Assembly: GCA_027886925.1 (NCBI GenBank) | Contig: JAPCJN010000017.1 | Coordinates: 1 to 27,711 of the forward strand | Direction: 5' to 3' | DNA length: 27,711 bases | DNA from: Nitrososphaerota archaeon | GTDB taxonomy: Archaea; Thermoproteota; Nitrososphaeria; Nitrososphaerales; UBA183 | In this document: one piece after another, positions 14,238 to 23,465 of the stretch | Position numbering within the stretch: position 1 is the stretch's first letter | Layout of the letters: each line of letters starts with the position of its first letter | Notes under the pieces: model-generated | The model's database searches: none | The model's input: the letters and a program-made list of their open reading frames with translations, nothing else | What the model was told of the DNA's origin: nothing | Translations under genes and position numbers: made by a program

Positions 14238-15041
14238 CTATTTCTCTCTCAAGCCGTGAGGTAAAGGAGAGCCCCGACGCTCGCTGCCGCTCAGGGTCGT
14301 GATTATCGGGAGCGCGCCTATCGTCGACGAGTAGAACAGAGCCAGGCTGAAGGAGAGCAGCCCCCCTGCTTCGAGCGCGCCCATCGCTATTACCCTGAGC
14401 AGCGGCCTGCCGCCGAAGGGGCTCAAGTTCTGCTTCAGCGAGATCCCCGCAAGGAACCCCACGGAAGCTGCTCCGAGCCTGGCAGATACGACGGGAAGGA
14501 GATACCCGATGGTCTCGTCGGCGTATCCCAGCAGGGTGAAACCCATGGCAAAGAAGAATGCAGCCAGAATGGCCTCCGGGACCCCAGGGGTGATGCTCCG
14601 TCCCCTCATGGCGCCCACCCCCGAGATGTTGGTCGAGACCAGGATGATCCCCACGATGACGCCGGCGAGGGCGAGGAGCACCTGGTCCGACACTGTCACC
14701 TTCAGGACGATAACCGCGAACACGACCGAGAAGATCGGGAACGAGTTGACCGTCGGAGAGACGACGGAGAGGTTCCCTCGCTGATATCCCTTGTACATGA
14801 AGAGGAACGCCGCGAAGGTCGAGAAGGCGACCAGCGCGAGGACCGCCACGTCAGTAAAGGAGAGCGCCTTTGGGAGACCAAAGAGGAGCGAGGGCACGAT
14901 TACGAAGATCCCGCTCGTCGTCAGCGTGTAGATGGTCGTGCGGTAGGCGCCCACCTGGCCGGTCAGTCCCTTTGACAGGAAATCAGAACTCCCGAAGCAA
15001 AAAGCGATGACGAGCCCGAAGATTACGGTGACAGATACCAT
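14238..15041 (-). CDS. EamA/DMT-family transporter, C-terminally truncated
   Basis: A 267-residue integral membrane protein with two EamA repeats. The first is at about residues 5-135, including the short SSDFLSK segment and YKGYQRGNLSVVSPTVNSFP; the second starts near 155. About nine spans are visible. Full-length family members have ten and run to roughly 290 residues. After PIITTLSG the sequence turns hydrophilic (SERRGSPLPHGLREK), which is not the expected final helix. One frame over, the first bases read AASVGALLYLTA then stop, so a frameshift near 14280 followed by loss of the end is likely. DMT proteins export or import metabolites; the substrate is unknown. It may be non-functional. 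Confidence 0.75.
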   Translation of the reverse strand: MVSVTVIFGLVIAFCFGSSDFLSKGLTGQVGAYRTTIYTLTTSGIFVIVPSLLFGLPKALSFTDVAVLALVAFSTFAAFLFMYKGYQRGNLSVVSPTVNSFPIFSVVFAVIVLKVTVSDQVLLALAGVIVGIILVSTNISGVGAMRGRSITPGVPEAILAAFFFAMGFTLLGYADETIGYLLPVVSARLGAASVGFLAGISLKQNLSPFGGRPLLRVIAMGALEAGGLLSFSLALFYSSTIGALPIITTLSGSERRGSPLPHGLREK

Positions 15042-15111
15042 CGAAAGGACTCCATGTCATGCGGTCGCTGCACAAAAGCGTCCCTCCGGCGCTGAGAAGA
15101 AAAAGACAGCG

Positions 15112-15801
15112 CTACTCGGCCTTCGATAGAGAGGAAGTCCCTCTCCAGAACTCATCGAGCATCGACTTGACCTCTTCGTCATTCACCTGCTCGAACCTCT
15201 CGTAGAACTCGCCTATCGCGTAGAATGGCTCTGGCGAGTTCGGGCAGACTACGTAGTCGGCCTCCCGGCTCAGCGAGGATAGGGTGCTCGATGGCCCCAC
15301 GGGGGTAGCGGCGACGACCAGACGAGCGCCACGGGACTTTACCCACCGGATCGCGGCCTTCATGGTCGCGCCGGTGGCGACGCCGTCGTCGACGACGATC
15401 ACGTCTCTTCCTGAAATTCTCTCTTCCCGACGTCCACCTCGGTAGGCATCGAGACGCCGTCTAGCCTCCTTCACCTGCCTCAGTTTCTCGCTCGCTATGT
15501 AATCTGCGCTGGCGCCCGTCACGCGGACCGCGTCCTCATCGAGGTAGAGTGCACCGTCGTGCGTCGTCGCTCCAATCGCGAACTCTGGGTTCCGCTGGGA
15601 GCCGATCTTCCTCGGCACGACGATGTCCAGGTCTGCGCCCAAGACTCTCGCGACGTCGCGACCCAGCACCACCCCGCCCCGGGGGATCGCCAGGACCAGA
15701 GGTCTCTCCGTTGATGAGAGCCTGCCTCCCAGCTGGAGGCGGATAGAATCCGCTAGAGCCTTCGCAGCATCCCTTCGGTCGACATAAATCGCCGGAGCCA
15801 A
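15112..15801 (-). CDS. Phosphoribosyltransferase-domain protein
   Basis: A 229-residue type I phosphoribosyltransferase-like protein. The PRPP-binding loop is VIVVDDGVATGAT (about residues 133-145). The N-terminal part has LVLAIPRGGVVLG and VVPRKIGSQRNPEFAIGA, as in the predicted PRTases often found with erythromycin-esterase or hydrolase domains. The substrate is unknown. The TTG start is supported by a TATA element 28 bp upstream that is shared with the divergent gene at 15858, so the mRNA is probably leaderless. The C-terminal acidic helix region is likely cytosolic. It is not next to nucleotide-synthesis genes here. Confidence 0.85.
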   Translation of the reverse strand: MAPAIYVDRRDAAKALADSIRLQLGGRLSSTERPLVLAIPRGGVVLGRDVARVLGADLDIVVPRKIGSQRNPEFAIGATTHDGALYLDEDAVRVTGASADYIASEKLRQVKEARRRLDAYRGGRREERISGRDVIVVDDGVATGATMKAAIRWVKSRGARLVVAATPVGPSSTLSSLSREADYVVCPNSPEPFYAIGEFYERFEQVNDEEVKSMLDEFWRGTSSLSKAE

Positions 15802-15824
15802 CTAAGCCGCAGAAGCGCGGTGAG

Positions 15825-15833
15825 CCTTTAAGG
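15825..15833. promoter_or_regulatory. Single symmetric TATA box serving two divergent genes
   Basis: CCTTTAAGG reads as a TATA-like box on both strands. Its centre (15829) is 28 bp from the TTG of the phosphoribosyltransferase gene and 29 bp from the ATG of the LOG-like gene, the leaderless spacing in both directions. Confidence 0.6.
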
Positions 15834-15857
15834 GCTTGACGTCGAACGACAGAAGAC

Positions 15858-16415
15858 ATGGGCAGGCGAGTGCAGATTTCAGTCGTGGGGAACAACTCAG
15901 ATTCGTGCACACAGGTTGCCTACGACGCGGCGTATCGTGTGGGCAGGGCGATTGCCGCGCAAGGAGGAGTGGTGGTGTGTGGTGGACTGGGAGGGGTCAT
16001 GGAGGCGGCGAGCAAGGGAGCCCGAGACGCAGGAGGCCTTTGCATCGGGATAATCCCGTCGGCAGACTCCAGTCAAGCTAACAAATATTGCGATTTCGTC
16101 ATCGCGACTGGGTTGGGGAAATCGAGGAACTTCCTCGTCGCCTACTCGGCCGACGCGGTGGTGGTTGTCGGCGGCGGCGCCGGGACTCTGATCGAGGCTG
16201 CAGCGGCCTATCAGGCCTCGAAGCCCGTGGTGGCCGTCAAAGGGACCGGTGGCGTGGCAGACGCGTGGGCCGGGAAATACCTCGACGACAGACGGACCAA
16301 GAGGATAATGGAAGCCAGCACCCCCGAGGATGCCGTCAAGATGGCGATGAGTTCAACGGGGCAAGAAGGCGGAAAGAGCAGGAAAAGGAAATCGGAGCTT
16401 GTCAGCAAACCTTAG
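15858..16415 (+). CDS. LOG-like/TIGR00725-type nucleotide-binding protein
   Basis: A 185-residue Rossmann-fold protein of the LOG (formerly lysine decarboxylase-like) superfamily. An N-terminal VQISVVGNNSD strand-loop is followed by GGVVVCGGLGGVMEAASKGA, and then GGGAGTLIE at 105-113, the counterpart of the PGGxGTxxE motif. Some family members release cytokinin-type bases from nucleotides, others bind Moco or nucleotides; the role here is unknown. The C-terminus is a basic tail (KSRKRKSELVSKP). ATG 15858 fits the shared TATA box. Its divergent partner is a phosphoribosyltransferase, so both may act on phosphoribosyl compounds; this is inference. Confidence 0.85.
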   Translation: MGRRVQISVVGNNSDSCTQVAYDAAYRVGRAIAAQGGVVVCGGLGGVMEAASKGARDAGGLCIGIIPSADSSQANKYCDFVIATGLGKSRNFLVAYSADAVVVVGGGAGTLIEAAAAYQASKPVVAVKGTGGVADAWAGKYLDDRRTKRIMEASTPEDAVKMAMSSTGQEGGKSRKRKSELVSKP

Positions 16416-16453
16416 AGTCGACATCGGGGAGGGGTCGGTCGGTCGACATCCTT

Positions 16454-17488
16454 TCAGACGAGCGAGGCGAGGAACTCGGCCGTCCGCTCTGCACCGGCGT
16501 AGCGGGCTGGCTCCGTCCTCTTTCCCAGGAACTTCGGGATCAGCTCCTCGAGCCTGTCCATGTCCTCAGATCTGAATCCCAGCTCGGCCGCGTTCCGCTC
16601 CTGCTCGGCGTGGTTCCGTATCGGGATTGCAATTATCGGGGTGCCGTTGCCGACGGATTCGTCGATGGTGCTCTTGCCGGCCGTCGAGATCACGAGGTCG
16701 GCTGCCGCGACCAGGTTCTGATTGTCGCGCACCGTTCCGAGCTCGCGGATGCGCCCGTCGCCCCGCGATTGGACCTTTGGGCTTCCCGTCGTGGCGAAGA
16801 CCACGGAACGCGAGCTTACCTTCCTAAACGCGTCCAGTGACCTCACGAGAAGGAATTTCCCTATCCCGCTGCCGCTGGCGCTGAACAAGATGACGCTCGA
16901 CTCGAGAGGAAGGAGATGCTCTTCCCTGACAGCTTCCCTCGTCTTTGTCACCTCCCGCGTGACCGGGGTCATGTAATGGACGTTGTCGTGGTCGATTCCG
17001 AAGCTGGGCACAAGCAGACTGGAGACGTTGCGCTGTAGGTCTGCATACCAATTGCTTACCCGTGCTTCAACCCTCTTCGCGATCGCGCCCCTCGCGAAAC
17101 CCAGTTCGAGCTCGTCCGATATCATGGCGTGCTCTATCCCTAGTTGGAGCGCGAGCGAGACGGATGAGAACTCTTCGTCTCCCACGACGAGTGGAGGTTT
17201 GAGTTCTCCGAACAGCTCGGCCATCTTCCTCTTTGTAGACCTGTATCCGAACCAATATCTTAGATACCATAGGGCGACGCCCTTCATCTCGCCGCCTGAC
17301 TCGACGGGGACGGGCTCCGTGACCACGTCGTGGACCTTGAATCCATAGGACCGAAGGAACGCCACGGCAGGCCCACCGGTCGCGAACTCCGGCTCCAGCG
17401 ACATCTCCCTCAGCCTCAGTCCCACCGCCGCGGCACGCGAGGCGTGACCGAGCCCGATGGGGCTCACCCCATAGAGAAGCGCCGCCAA
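16454..17488 (-). CDS. MurG-like (GT28/GT-B) glycosyltransferase
   Basis: A 344-residue GT-B fold protein. The N-terminal domain starts LLYGVSPIGLGHASRAAAVG, the acceptor-side glycine loop, and contains PLVVGDEEF. The C-terminal nucleotide-sugar domain has VILFSASGSGIGKF, LVAAADLVISTAGKSTIDES and GTPIIAIPIRNHAEQERNA, as in UDP-GlcNAc transferases of the MurG type. In archaea such proteins often build glycolipids or S-layer glycans; donor and acceptor are not known. No membrane span is visible. The TTG start is chosen with GGAAGG seven bases upstream. The gene ends 38 bp from the convergent LOG-like gene. Confidence 0.85.
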   Translation of the reverse strand: MAALLYGVSPIGLGHASRAAAVGLRLREMSLEPEFATGGPAVAFLRSYGFKVHDVVTEPVPVESGGEMKGVALWYLRYWFGYRSTKRKMAELFGELKPPLVVGDEEFSSVSLALQLGIEHAMISDELELGFARGAIAKRVEARVSNWYADLQRNVSSLLVPSFGIDHDNVHYMTPVTREVTKTREAVREEHLLPLESSVILFSASGSGIGKFLLVRSLDAFRKVSSRSVVFATTGSPKVQSRGDGRIRELGTVRDNQNLVAAADLVISTAGKSTIDESVGNGTPIIAIPIRNHAEQERNAAELGFRSEDMDRLEELIPKFLGKRTEPARYAGAERTAEFLASLV

Positions 17489-17585
17489 TGTCCTTCCAAC
17501 CTGCGAATGCCGTAATTAAGTTCCGGCCGGCCCATTTTCTTGTCTAAACTAGTGGAGCCGAATGCGAAGCATTTGCGGCCGTTTG

Positions 17586-17596
17586 TCTTTATACGC
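17586..17596 (+). promoter_or_regulatory. TATA-like element for the small zinc protein
   Basis: TCTTTATACGC lies about 39 bp ahead of TTG 17630, giving a leader of roughly 12-15 bases that would include the GGAAGG ribosome site at 17615-17620. Confidence 0.45.
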
Positions 17597-17629
17597 TTTC
17601 GAGCGGACGCAAAAGGAAGGTAAACCATC

Positions 17630-17770
17630 TTGACCACCGCATATTGCGTGAAATGCAAGGAAAAGAGAGAGATCAAAGACCCGCAAAGCATCACCATGAA
17701 GAACGGGAAGAAGGCCACACAGGGCGTCTGCCCTGTATGCGGGACCAAGATATTCAGAATCGGCGGTTGA
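17630..17770 (+). CDS. DUF5679-type small zinc-binding protein
   Basis: A 46-residue protein with C6-x2-C9 and C34-x2-C37, starting MTTAYCVKCK and ending PVCGTKIFRIGG. This matches the compact DUF5679 fold found in many Nitrososphaeria and related archaea. It has been compared to topoisomerase zinc fingers, but its role is not established. The TTG start is preceded by GGAAGG at 17615-17620, nine bases upstream, and a TATA-like box at 17586-17596. It lies alone between two minus-strand genes and ends 70 bp from the leuS stop. Confidence 0.85.
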   Translation: MTTAYCVKCKEKREIKDPQSITMKNGKKATQGVCPVCGTKIFRIGG

Positions 17771-17839
17771 GCCAGGACATTTCAGGACAGGACAGGGCCC
17801 GGTCTCACACCTCCTCCTCTTTTTCTTTCGCTCACTCAC

Positions 17840-20692
17840 TCACTCCAGATAGAATGACGGCTTGAACGGGAGCGCGTCCTTCGCCTTGTTGGCCGGGTCC
17901 TCTGCCTTGATGTCCCCCGCCTTGAAGACCCTGACCTCTAGACCGATCTCCTTCGAAAGAAAGCCTGCGCAGCCGCTCAGGACCGCTAGCTCGTCGAAAC
18001 TCTCCAGGGACGCGAGCCTCCCCACCAGCTCATCTCCGAGTTCGTGCTTGAGCTTGATGACTCTCTCGGGCTTTATCCCTGACGATGCATATTTCCTGAT
18101 GACGTCGCCGCGATTGGACGCCTGTCCCTTCTCGCTCTTTGCCAGCTCGAGGAAGTACTGGGCAGCCACGTCCGACGAGACGTAGATCGTCAGGCGCTTC
18201 TTCTGTTCCTTGATGATCTTGAGCAGGTTCCTCGCGTCATCTATCACCTTTGCCACGAGCAGCTCGGAGACCTCCGCGGCCTCGTCCTGAGGGAAGTCAA
18301 CCGGGGACGGCCAGTCCGCTGTCGTGATGAGCCCCTTGTTACCCATGTTCCTGTTGAGTTCCTCCGCCGCGAATGGCATGAACGGGGCCACCAGCCTTAT
18401 CCAGGTCTCGAAGACAAGCTTGAGCGTCTGGGTCCTCGGCCTCTCTGCCCTCCTAAGATACCAGCGGACGTCGTTCCACAGGTCGAGGAATGCGACGGAG
18501 ACGGCCTTCCTAATCTTCATCTCTTCCAGGGACTTTGTGGTCACTTCTATCCGTCCGTGCACCACGGACATCAGCCAGCGGTCGGACAGCTCGACCGGCC
18601 TCTCCACCGAGCTGGCCAGGCTCTTTTCGGTGAAAGGGAACAGCGAGTCTATCTTCGCGCTGATGTCCTCGGCGTTCTTGGTCTTCCAGTCTGCGTCGTC
18701 CATCCCGTCGGCGGCGAGCGCTAGCGTCACCCGGAGGCCGTCGGCCCCGTACCGTTCGAGCGCCTGCCTCCACGTGACGAAGATGTTCCTCGACTTGCTC
18801 ATCTTCTGTCCCTCGATCTGAATCATCCCGTTGACGCTGAACCCCCTCGGCCAGAGCCTCTGCTCGAAGAGGGCGGCGTGGTGGAAAGCGAAGAACGTGA
18901 GGTGGTTCGGAATCAGCTCCTTGGCGGAGTTTCTCATGTCCACAGGATACCAGTAGAGGAACTCGTTCCTCATCGACCGTAGGACCTTCTGCTCGATGCC
19001 GGAGAGCTTCGCGATGTGCGCCTCGGAGCCCTTCCCGTGCAGCACAAAGTCGAAGACCTCTGGGAGGAGCTGGTTGAACTTGACAGTCTCGGCGTTGACG
19101 AACTGGCAGATGGTGTAGAACGCCATGTAGACTGTGGAGTCCGAGAGCGTCTCCACTATCCACTCCTTGTCCCAGGGGAGCTTCGTCCCCATCCCGGCCC
19201 TCCTCGCGCAGGGCCAGTTCCGGAGCCAGTCTATCGTCGAGAAATACCACTCGAGCGACTGCTCAGGATAGACGCTGGCGTTCCTGATGACGGACTTTGC
19301 GAGCTCCTTCCATGCCGGGTCAGAGTAGTTCAGGAACCACTGGTTCTCCAGGATCTTGACATAGCACCTAGTCCCGCATTTACAGACAACCTTCTGCGGG
19401 AGCTCCAGCATTATGGCGAGGAGCTTCCTGTCCTCCAGCTCCTCTACGATCTTCTCCTTGGCCTCGCTGACCTTCATCCCCCTGAAGCCGTCGCAGTTCT
19501 CTTTCATCGTCCCCCGGTGGAACTCCGCCTTGTAGAGCTCCGCGGTGGCGTCCTCGAGCTTGGGGTCGTTGGAATCGACGATCCCTCTCTTCTTGACTTC
19601 GTCCTCCGCGGGGACGTCCGAATATCCCTTCACCGAGATGATAGAGATCGGCTTCAGGCCTTTTGCGATCTTCCTCATCGCAAGGGACGACTCGACCCTG
19701 CCCTCTTGCAGGTCGACCAGGCCCATGTAGTCGTAGGGCGCATGCGCAGGGACGCTGTAGACGACCCCGCTCACCAGGTCCGGGTCGACGAACGTGGCCG
19801 GGAGGACCGGGAGGGTCGCGCCCGTCATCGGTGCCTTGACCATGACTCCGAGCAGGTCTGAGCCTGTTAGCTCGTTGGTCGTCTTGACCTCATACTGCTG
19901 TTCCGCGAGCTTGTTGACCGCCGAGGCGCTGACGATCCACGTCTCGCCGTCGACCTCGACCTCTGAATACTTCCCGGATGGATGCACCCAGACGTTGGTG
20001 GCTCCAAAGACCGTCTCGGGACGGAGGGTGCCAGCGACGAGGAACTTCTTCTTGGTCCCCGCCTCTTCCTGGACCTCGAACTTGAGGAGGTTGAACTCCT
20101 CCGGAGAGACTCCCTCGCCCTCCATCCTGTCGTGGTCGCCTGTCGGGCTCTCGTCCCTCTTACACCAGACGACGGGATGGGTCCCCTGGACGACGTATCC
20201 GAGTTCGCGGAGCCTAAGGTATTGCCATTCGATGAACTTCTTGAAGGCCGGATCGACCGTCGTGAACTCCCGCCTCCAGTCGATCGAGAAACCGGTGTCC
20301 TTGACGGCCTCGCGGCTCACCCTTGTGTAATATGAGGCCAGGTACTCGGGGTCGACGAACTTCTCCACCTCCTTCTCAGGGACGCCGTCGAGTTCGAGGA
20401 AAGCCTTCCTCACCCCTTCGTCGCCCTGAGAGAGGCGGTAGCTCATCCCCGGAATGCTCTCGCCTGTCCAGTGCCAGGCCCAAGGGAAGAGGACGTTGTA
20501 TCCTTGCATCCTCTTGAAGCGCGCGTAGATGTCGACCCGGGTGGACGTGAAGCAGTGCCCTATGTGCAGGGGGCCGTTCATGTAAGGGAACGGGAACGTG
20601 ACGAAGGCCTTCTTCCTGCCAGGCAGGGGCTCCGACTCGAAGACTCGTTTGTCATTCCACACCTTGAGCCAGTACTTCTCGTATTGCGCCAT
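17840..20692 (-). CDS. leuS: Leucyl-tRNA synthetase, archaeal type
   Basis: A 950-residue class I synthetase that charges tRNA(Leu). It has the HIGH motif at H43-I-G-H46 within NGPLHIGH, the inserted CP1 editing domain (about 180-440; GTLRPETVFGATNVWVHP is the family's threonine-rich editing segment), and K630-MSKS634 in GQKMSKS. A zinc-type segment CKCGTRC lies near 439-445. The anticodon-binding and C-terminal domains follow. Length and domain order are those of archaeal/eukaryotic LeuRS rather than bacterial. ATG 20692 is 9 bp after the alaS stop, so leuS is the second gene of an alaS-leuS operon. Confidence 0.97.
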   Translation of the reverse strand: MAQYEKYWLKVWNDKRVFESEPLPGRKKAFVTFPFPYMNGPLHIGHCFTSTRVDIYARFKRMQGYNVLFPWAWHWTGESIPGMSYRLSQGDEGVRKAFLELDGVPEKEVEKFVDPEYLASYYTRVSREAVKDTGFSIDWRREFTTVDPAFKKFIEWQYLRLRELGYVVQGTHPVVWCKRDESPTGDHDRMEGEGVSPEEFNLLKFEVQEEAGTKKKFLVAGTLRPETVFGATNVWVHPSGKYSEVEVDGETWIVSASAVNKLAEQQYEVKTTNELTGSDLLGVMVKAPMTGATLPVLPATFVDPDLVSGVVYSVPAHAPYDYMGLVDLQEGRVESSLAMRKIAKGLKPISIISVKGYSDVPAEDEVKKRGIVDSNDPKLEDATAELYKAEFHRGTMKENCDGFRGMKVSEAKEKIVEELEDRKLLAIMLELPQKVVCKCGTRCYVKILENQWFLNYSDPAWKELAKSVIRNASVYPEQSLEWYFSTIDWLRNWPCARRAGMGTKLPWDKEWIVETLSDSTVYMAFYTICQFVNAETVKFNQLLPEVFDFVLHGKGSEAHIAKLSGIEQKVLRSMRNEFLYWYPVDMRNSAKELIPNHLTFFAFHHAALFEQRLWPRGFSVNGMIQIEGQKMSKSRNIFVTWRQALERYGADGLRVTLALAADGMDDADWKTKNAEDISAKIDSLFPFTEKSLASSVERPVELSDRWLMSVVHGRIEVTTKSLEEMKIRKAVSVAFLDLWNDVRWYLRRAERPRTQTLKLVFETWIRLVAPFMPFAAEELNRNMGNKGLITTADWPSPVDFPQDEAAEVSELLVAKVIDDARNLLKIIKEQKKRLTIYVSSDVAAQYFLELAKSEKGQASNRGDVIRKYASSGIKPERVIKLKHELGDELVGRLASLESFDELAVLSGCAGFLSKEIGLEVRVFKAGDIKAEDPANKAKDALPFKPSFYLE

Positions 20693-20701
20693 GCCTCTAC
20701 A

Positions 20702-23449
20702 CTACTTCCCCAGGATTGCGGAAATCGACCCGGAAAGAGACTTCATCGCCGCGTCGGCGTCGATTGCCTTGGGGCCCCCTCCCATCGCGAAATCCTTCTT
20801 GCCGCCCCCTGAGCCACCCAGCGCCTTCGAAAAGTCCCTGACAAGCGCGTCCGCCGCCACGCCGACTTCGACGGCCTTCGGGCCGACGAAGCAAACGACC
20901 CTCGTAGAAGCCCCTCGGGGCGTGACGCTGACGTAGACCAGAGCGGGTTCTTCCTTTACGAGCTTCTGGCCTTGGCTAACAATAAGTTCTTCGTCCATGT
21001 CCGCGTCATCGGTGACATAAAGCGTTATCGCCCCCTTCGGCCCCCTCACTTTCTCGGTCGCATTGGCAAGTAGTTCGTGAGCGGAGGCGCTGATGTATTT
21101 CTCACCCAGTTCTTTCTTAGTTCGGGTGGCGCCTTCGAGCTCCTGCCTCATCGCCGAGAGGACCTTGACCACGTTCTCCCTCTGCGTGTTGAGGAGTGAC
21201 GAGACCTGTTCCACGGTGAGGTCCATCCCCTGGACGTAGTCGACCGCCGGATACCCGGCTACGAAGACCAGCCTCTCAACTCCGTCCTGGATCCTCTCGG
21301 TCCTCATCACCTTGATGAAGCCGACCTGCCCGGTAGTGTCTGTATGAGTGCCGCCGCATGCCTCCACGTCCCAGTCGGCGATGTTGACTATCCTCATCGT
21401 CCTCGAGGGCACGACCCCTCCTTGGAACAGCCTGAACCCGTATTTCGCCTCGGCGTCCCTCCGCTGCATGTAGGAGACTTTGATTGGAAAGTTCTTCATC
21501 ACGACGTCGTTGGCGACCTTCTCAATCTTCCTGACGTCGTCGTCCGAGAGCTTCGCGAAGTGCGTGATGTCCAGCCGTCCATAGTCCTCCTCTTTGAACG
21601 CCGAGTGCTGCCAGACCCAAGGGCCCAGCACCTGTCTGGAGGCGCCGTTCAGGATGTGCGTGGCCGAGTGGATCCGCCTTATCTTCTGCCTCCTGGTCGA
21701 ATCCACTCTCCCGACGACCGCCGAGCCTTCCTTGGGCGCATCGCCCTCCAGCCTATGGACGATCACCCCGCTTTGCTTCTCGACGTCGAGCACCTTCCGC
21801 CCGTCGATGGTCCCGTGATCCGGCTCCTGTCCGCCGCCCCTTGGATAGAAGGCCGTCTTGTCGAGCACGACGTGGCCGCCGGGGTAGGTCTTCAGCACCT
21901 GCGCGTCGAACTCGAACTTCTCGCCGTCCTCGTAGTAGAGAGCCCTCGTCTCGGGCAGCCCCGTCGTGTCGAACTCTGGGCGCTTCTGCTCGAGCTTCTG
22001 CGCCACGTGCTTCGCCACCACTCGCTGATAGAAGTCCTCCGGGACCGAGACCTTCGCACCTCCCTCGACCAGCTGCTCCGGGGTGATGCCCTCCGAGTCG
22101 TAGAGCTTCACGAGGTCGTCAATCCCCAGCTCCTTCTTGGAGCTGGCCAGCGACGCGACCGTCCTCGAGACCCGTTGGACCGTCGCGGCGTAGCGGGCGG
22201 TCTCCACGCCCAGCACCTTGGAGACGTCGTCTCGATGGCCCTCGAGCTCCGGATACATCTTCGACAGGTGGTCTATGTGCCAGTTGACGATCTCCGCTAG
22301 CTCTATCTTGAAACCGTAATAGTTGACGAAGGACTGGGCCCTCCTGAAGAGGACTCGGAGGTTGTATCCCCCTCCCACGTTGCTCGGGGGCAACCCGTCG
22401 GCGATCGCGAACAAAAGGGTCCTCGTGTGGTCTGCCACCGCATACATCGCCTCGATTGGGCCGAGCTGCTTCGAGATGACTCCGGGCTCGACCCCCAGGC
22501 TCTTTGCGATGACCTCCCTCGCCTCCGACAGGGTCGGGTACTCGTCGAGGTTCATCGCGCCCGCGAGCTTCGAGTATCTCTCGAAGAGGCCCTCGTCGTA
22601 GCTGATATTACACTGCTCCTTCATCCGCGCGAGGACGGGTGCGAATGCGGTGTCGTAGTATGTGGGGGTGCCCTGGGTCATCCAGGCGAGCCTCTCGAGG
22701 CCCGCGCCCATGTCGACCACCTTCTCGCTGAGCTCCGTGTAGTTGGAAGGGTCACCCTCGAACGCCGTGAACACCGCGTTGCCGAGTTCGAGCCCTCTCA
22801 CGAAGTACTCGAGGGAATAGCCGAATGCCCCCGCTCCAACCCAGACGCTCTCGATGAAAGAGATCTCGTCCTCTGGGATCTTGAACTCCTGCGTCAGCAG
22901 GTCGAAGTCCAGGTCGATGCACCTGTCCTTCCAGTAGCCTTCCTTGTCGGCTATCGCAGTCTGCCCGACCATGCAGAAGGAGGTCCCGTGCTTCCCGCTC
23001 ACTCCGACGCTGGGCACGTCGTTGAAGCGGAGGCACATCTGCGGGACAATGAGCGGGTTGTAGGGGAGCTCGAACACGACCTTGCCTCCCTCGACCCTCT
23101 GAAAGTCGACTATCGAGGCGACGGTGAAGTAGAGGTCAGGCCTCCACCTGCTGACCACTGGGTATCGCGGCACGCTAGTGTGGCCGTTCTTGACGAAGAA
23201 CCTCTCGACTGTCTTCCAAGCGGAGATGTAGTCCAGCCGCTGATCGGTAGGAGGGTCGCCGATGAAGGTGTATGGGGAGCACGTGGAATCGTCGCACGTC
23301 TTCCTCTCGGGCCTTTGCGTCCAAAAGTTCTTTCCGCAGTTCGTGCACTTTCTCCTCACGAAGCCCTTTCGCTTGAATAGGTCGACGAGGTAATACTTCT
23401 CGTATTCTTGAGAGAACCTCTCTCCAAGAACCTCTTTCGCGCTCTTCAA
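20702..23449 (-). CDS. alaS: Alanyl-tRNA synthetase, archaeal type
   Basis: A 915-residue class II synthetase for tRNA(Ala). The N-terminal zinc segment has C35-x2-C38 and C52-x4-C57, an archaeal feature. The catalytic core spans about 60-330 (YLYFTVASIVDF-like motif 2 region, GAGLERLAW motif 3). The editing domain carries H594-SATH598 and C698-GGTH702, the zinc ligands used to hydrolyse Ser- and Gly-tRNA(Ala). The C-Ala oligomerisation domain ends in the glycine-rich GGSGGGKKDFAMGGGPK. The TTG start gives the common archaeal N-terminus. A dyad at 23466-23483 and a TATA element lie upstream. A separate AlaX at 12447 duplicates the editing function. Confidence 0.97.
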   Translation of the reverse strand: MKSAKEVLGERFSQEYEKYYLVDLFKRKGFVRRKCTNCGKNFWTQRPERKTCDDSTCSPYTFIGDPPTDQRLDYISAWKTVERFFVKNGHTSVPRYPVVSRWRPDLYFTVASIVDFQRVEGGKVVFELPYNPLIVPQMCLRFNDVPSVGVSGKHGTSFCMVGQTAIADKEGYWKDRCIDLDFDLLTQEFKIPEDEISFIESVWVGAGAFGYSLEYFVRGLELGNAVFTAFEGDPSNYTELSEKVVDMGAGLERLAWMTQGTPTYYDTAFAPVLARMKEQCNISYDEGLFERYSKLAGAMNLDEYPTLSEAREVIAKSLGVEPGVISKQLGPIEAMYAVADHTRTLLFAIADGLPPSNVGGGYNLRVLFRRAQSFVNYYGFKIELAEIVNWHIDHLSKMYPELEGHRDDVSKVLGVETARYAATVQRVSRTVASLASSKKELGIDDLVKLYDSEGITPEQLVEGGAKVSVPEDFYQRVVAKHVAQKLEQKRPEFDTTGLPETRALYYEDGEKFEFDAQVLKTYPGGHVVLDKTAFYPRGGGQEPDHGTIDGRKVLDVEKQSGVIVHRLEGDAPKEGSAVVGRVDSTRRQKIRRIHSATHILNGASRQVLGPWVWQHSAFKEEDYGRLDITHFAKLSDDDVRKIEKVANDVVMKNFPIKVSYMQRRDAEAKYGFRLFQGGVVPSRTMRIVNIADWDVEACGGTHTDTTGQVGFIKVMRTERIQDGVERLVFVAGYPAVDYVQGMDLTVEQVSSLLNTQRENVVKVLSAMRQELEGATRTKKELGEKYISASAHELLANATEKVRGPKGAITLYVTDDADMDEELIVSQGQKLVKEEPALVYVSVTPRGASTRVVCFVGPKAVEVGVAADALVRDFSKALGGSGGGKKDFAMGGGPKAIDADAAMKSLSGSISAILGK

Positions 23450-23465
23450 GCGGTCTCTGCTCGGC

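Noticed and set aside
16088..16840. 250-residue plus-strand frame across the LOG-like and glycosyltransferase genes
   Set aside because: Arg/Gly-rich shadow of two well-supported genes in other frames.
21344..23380. Two plus-strand frames of 317-318 residues opposite alaS
   Set aside because: They are mirror frames of a conserved high-GC gene and contain no recognisable domain.
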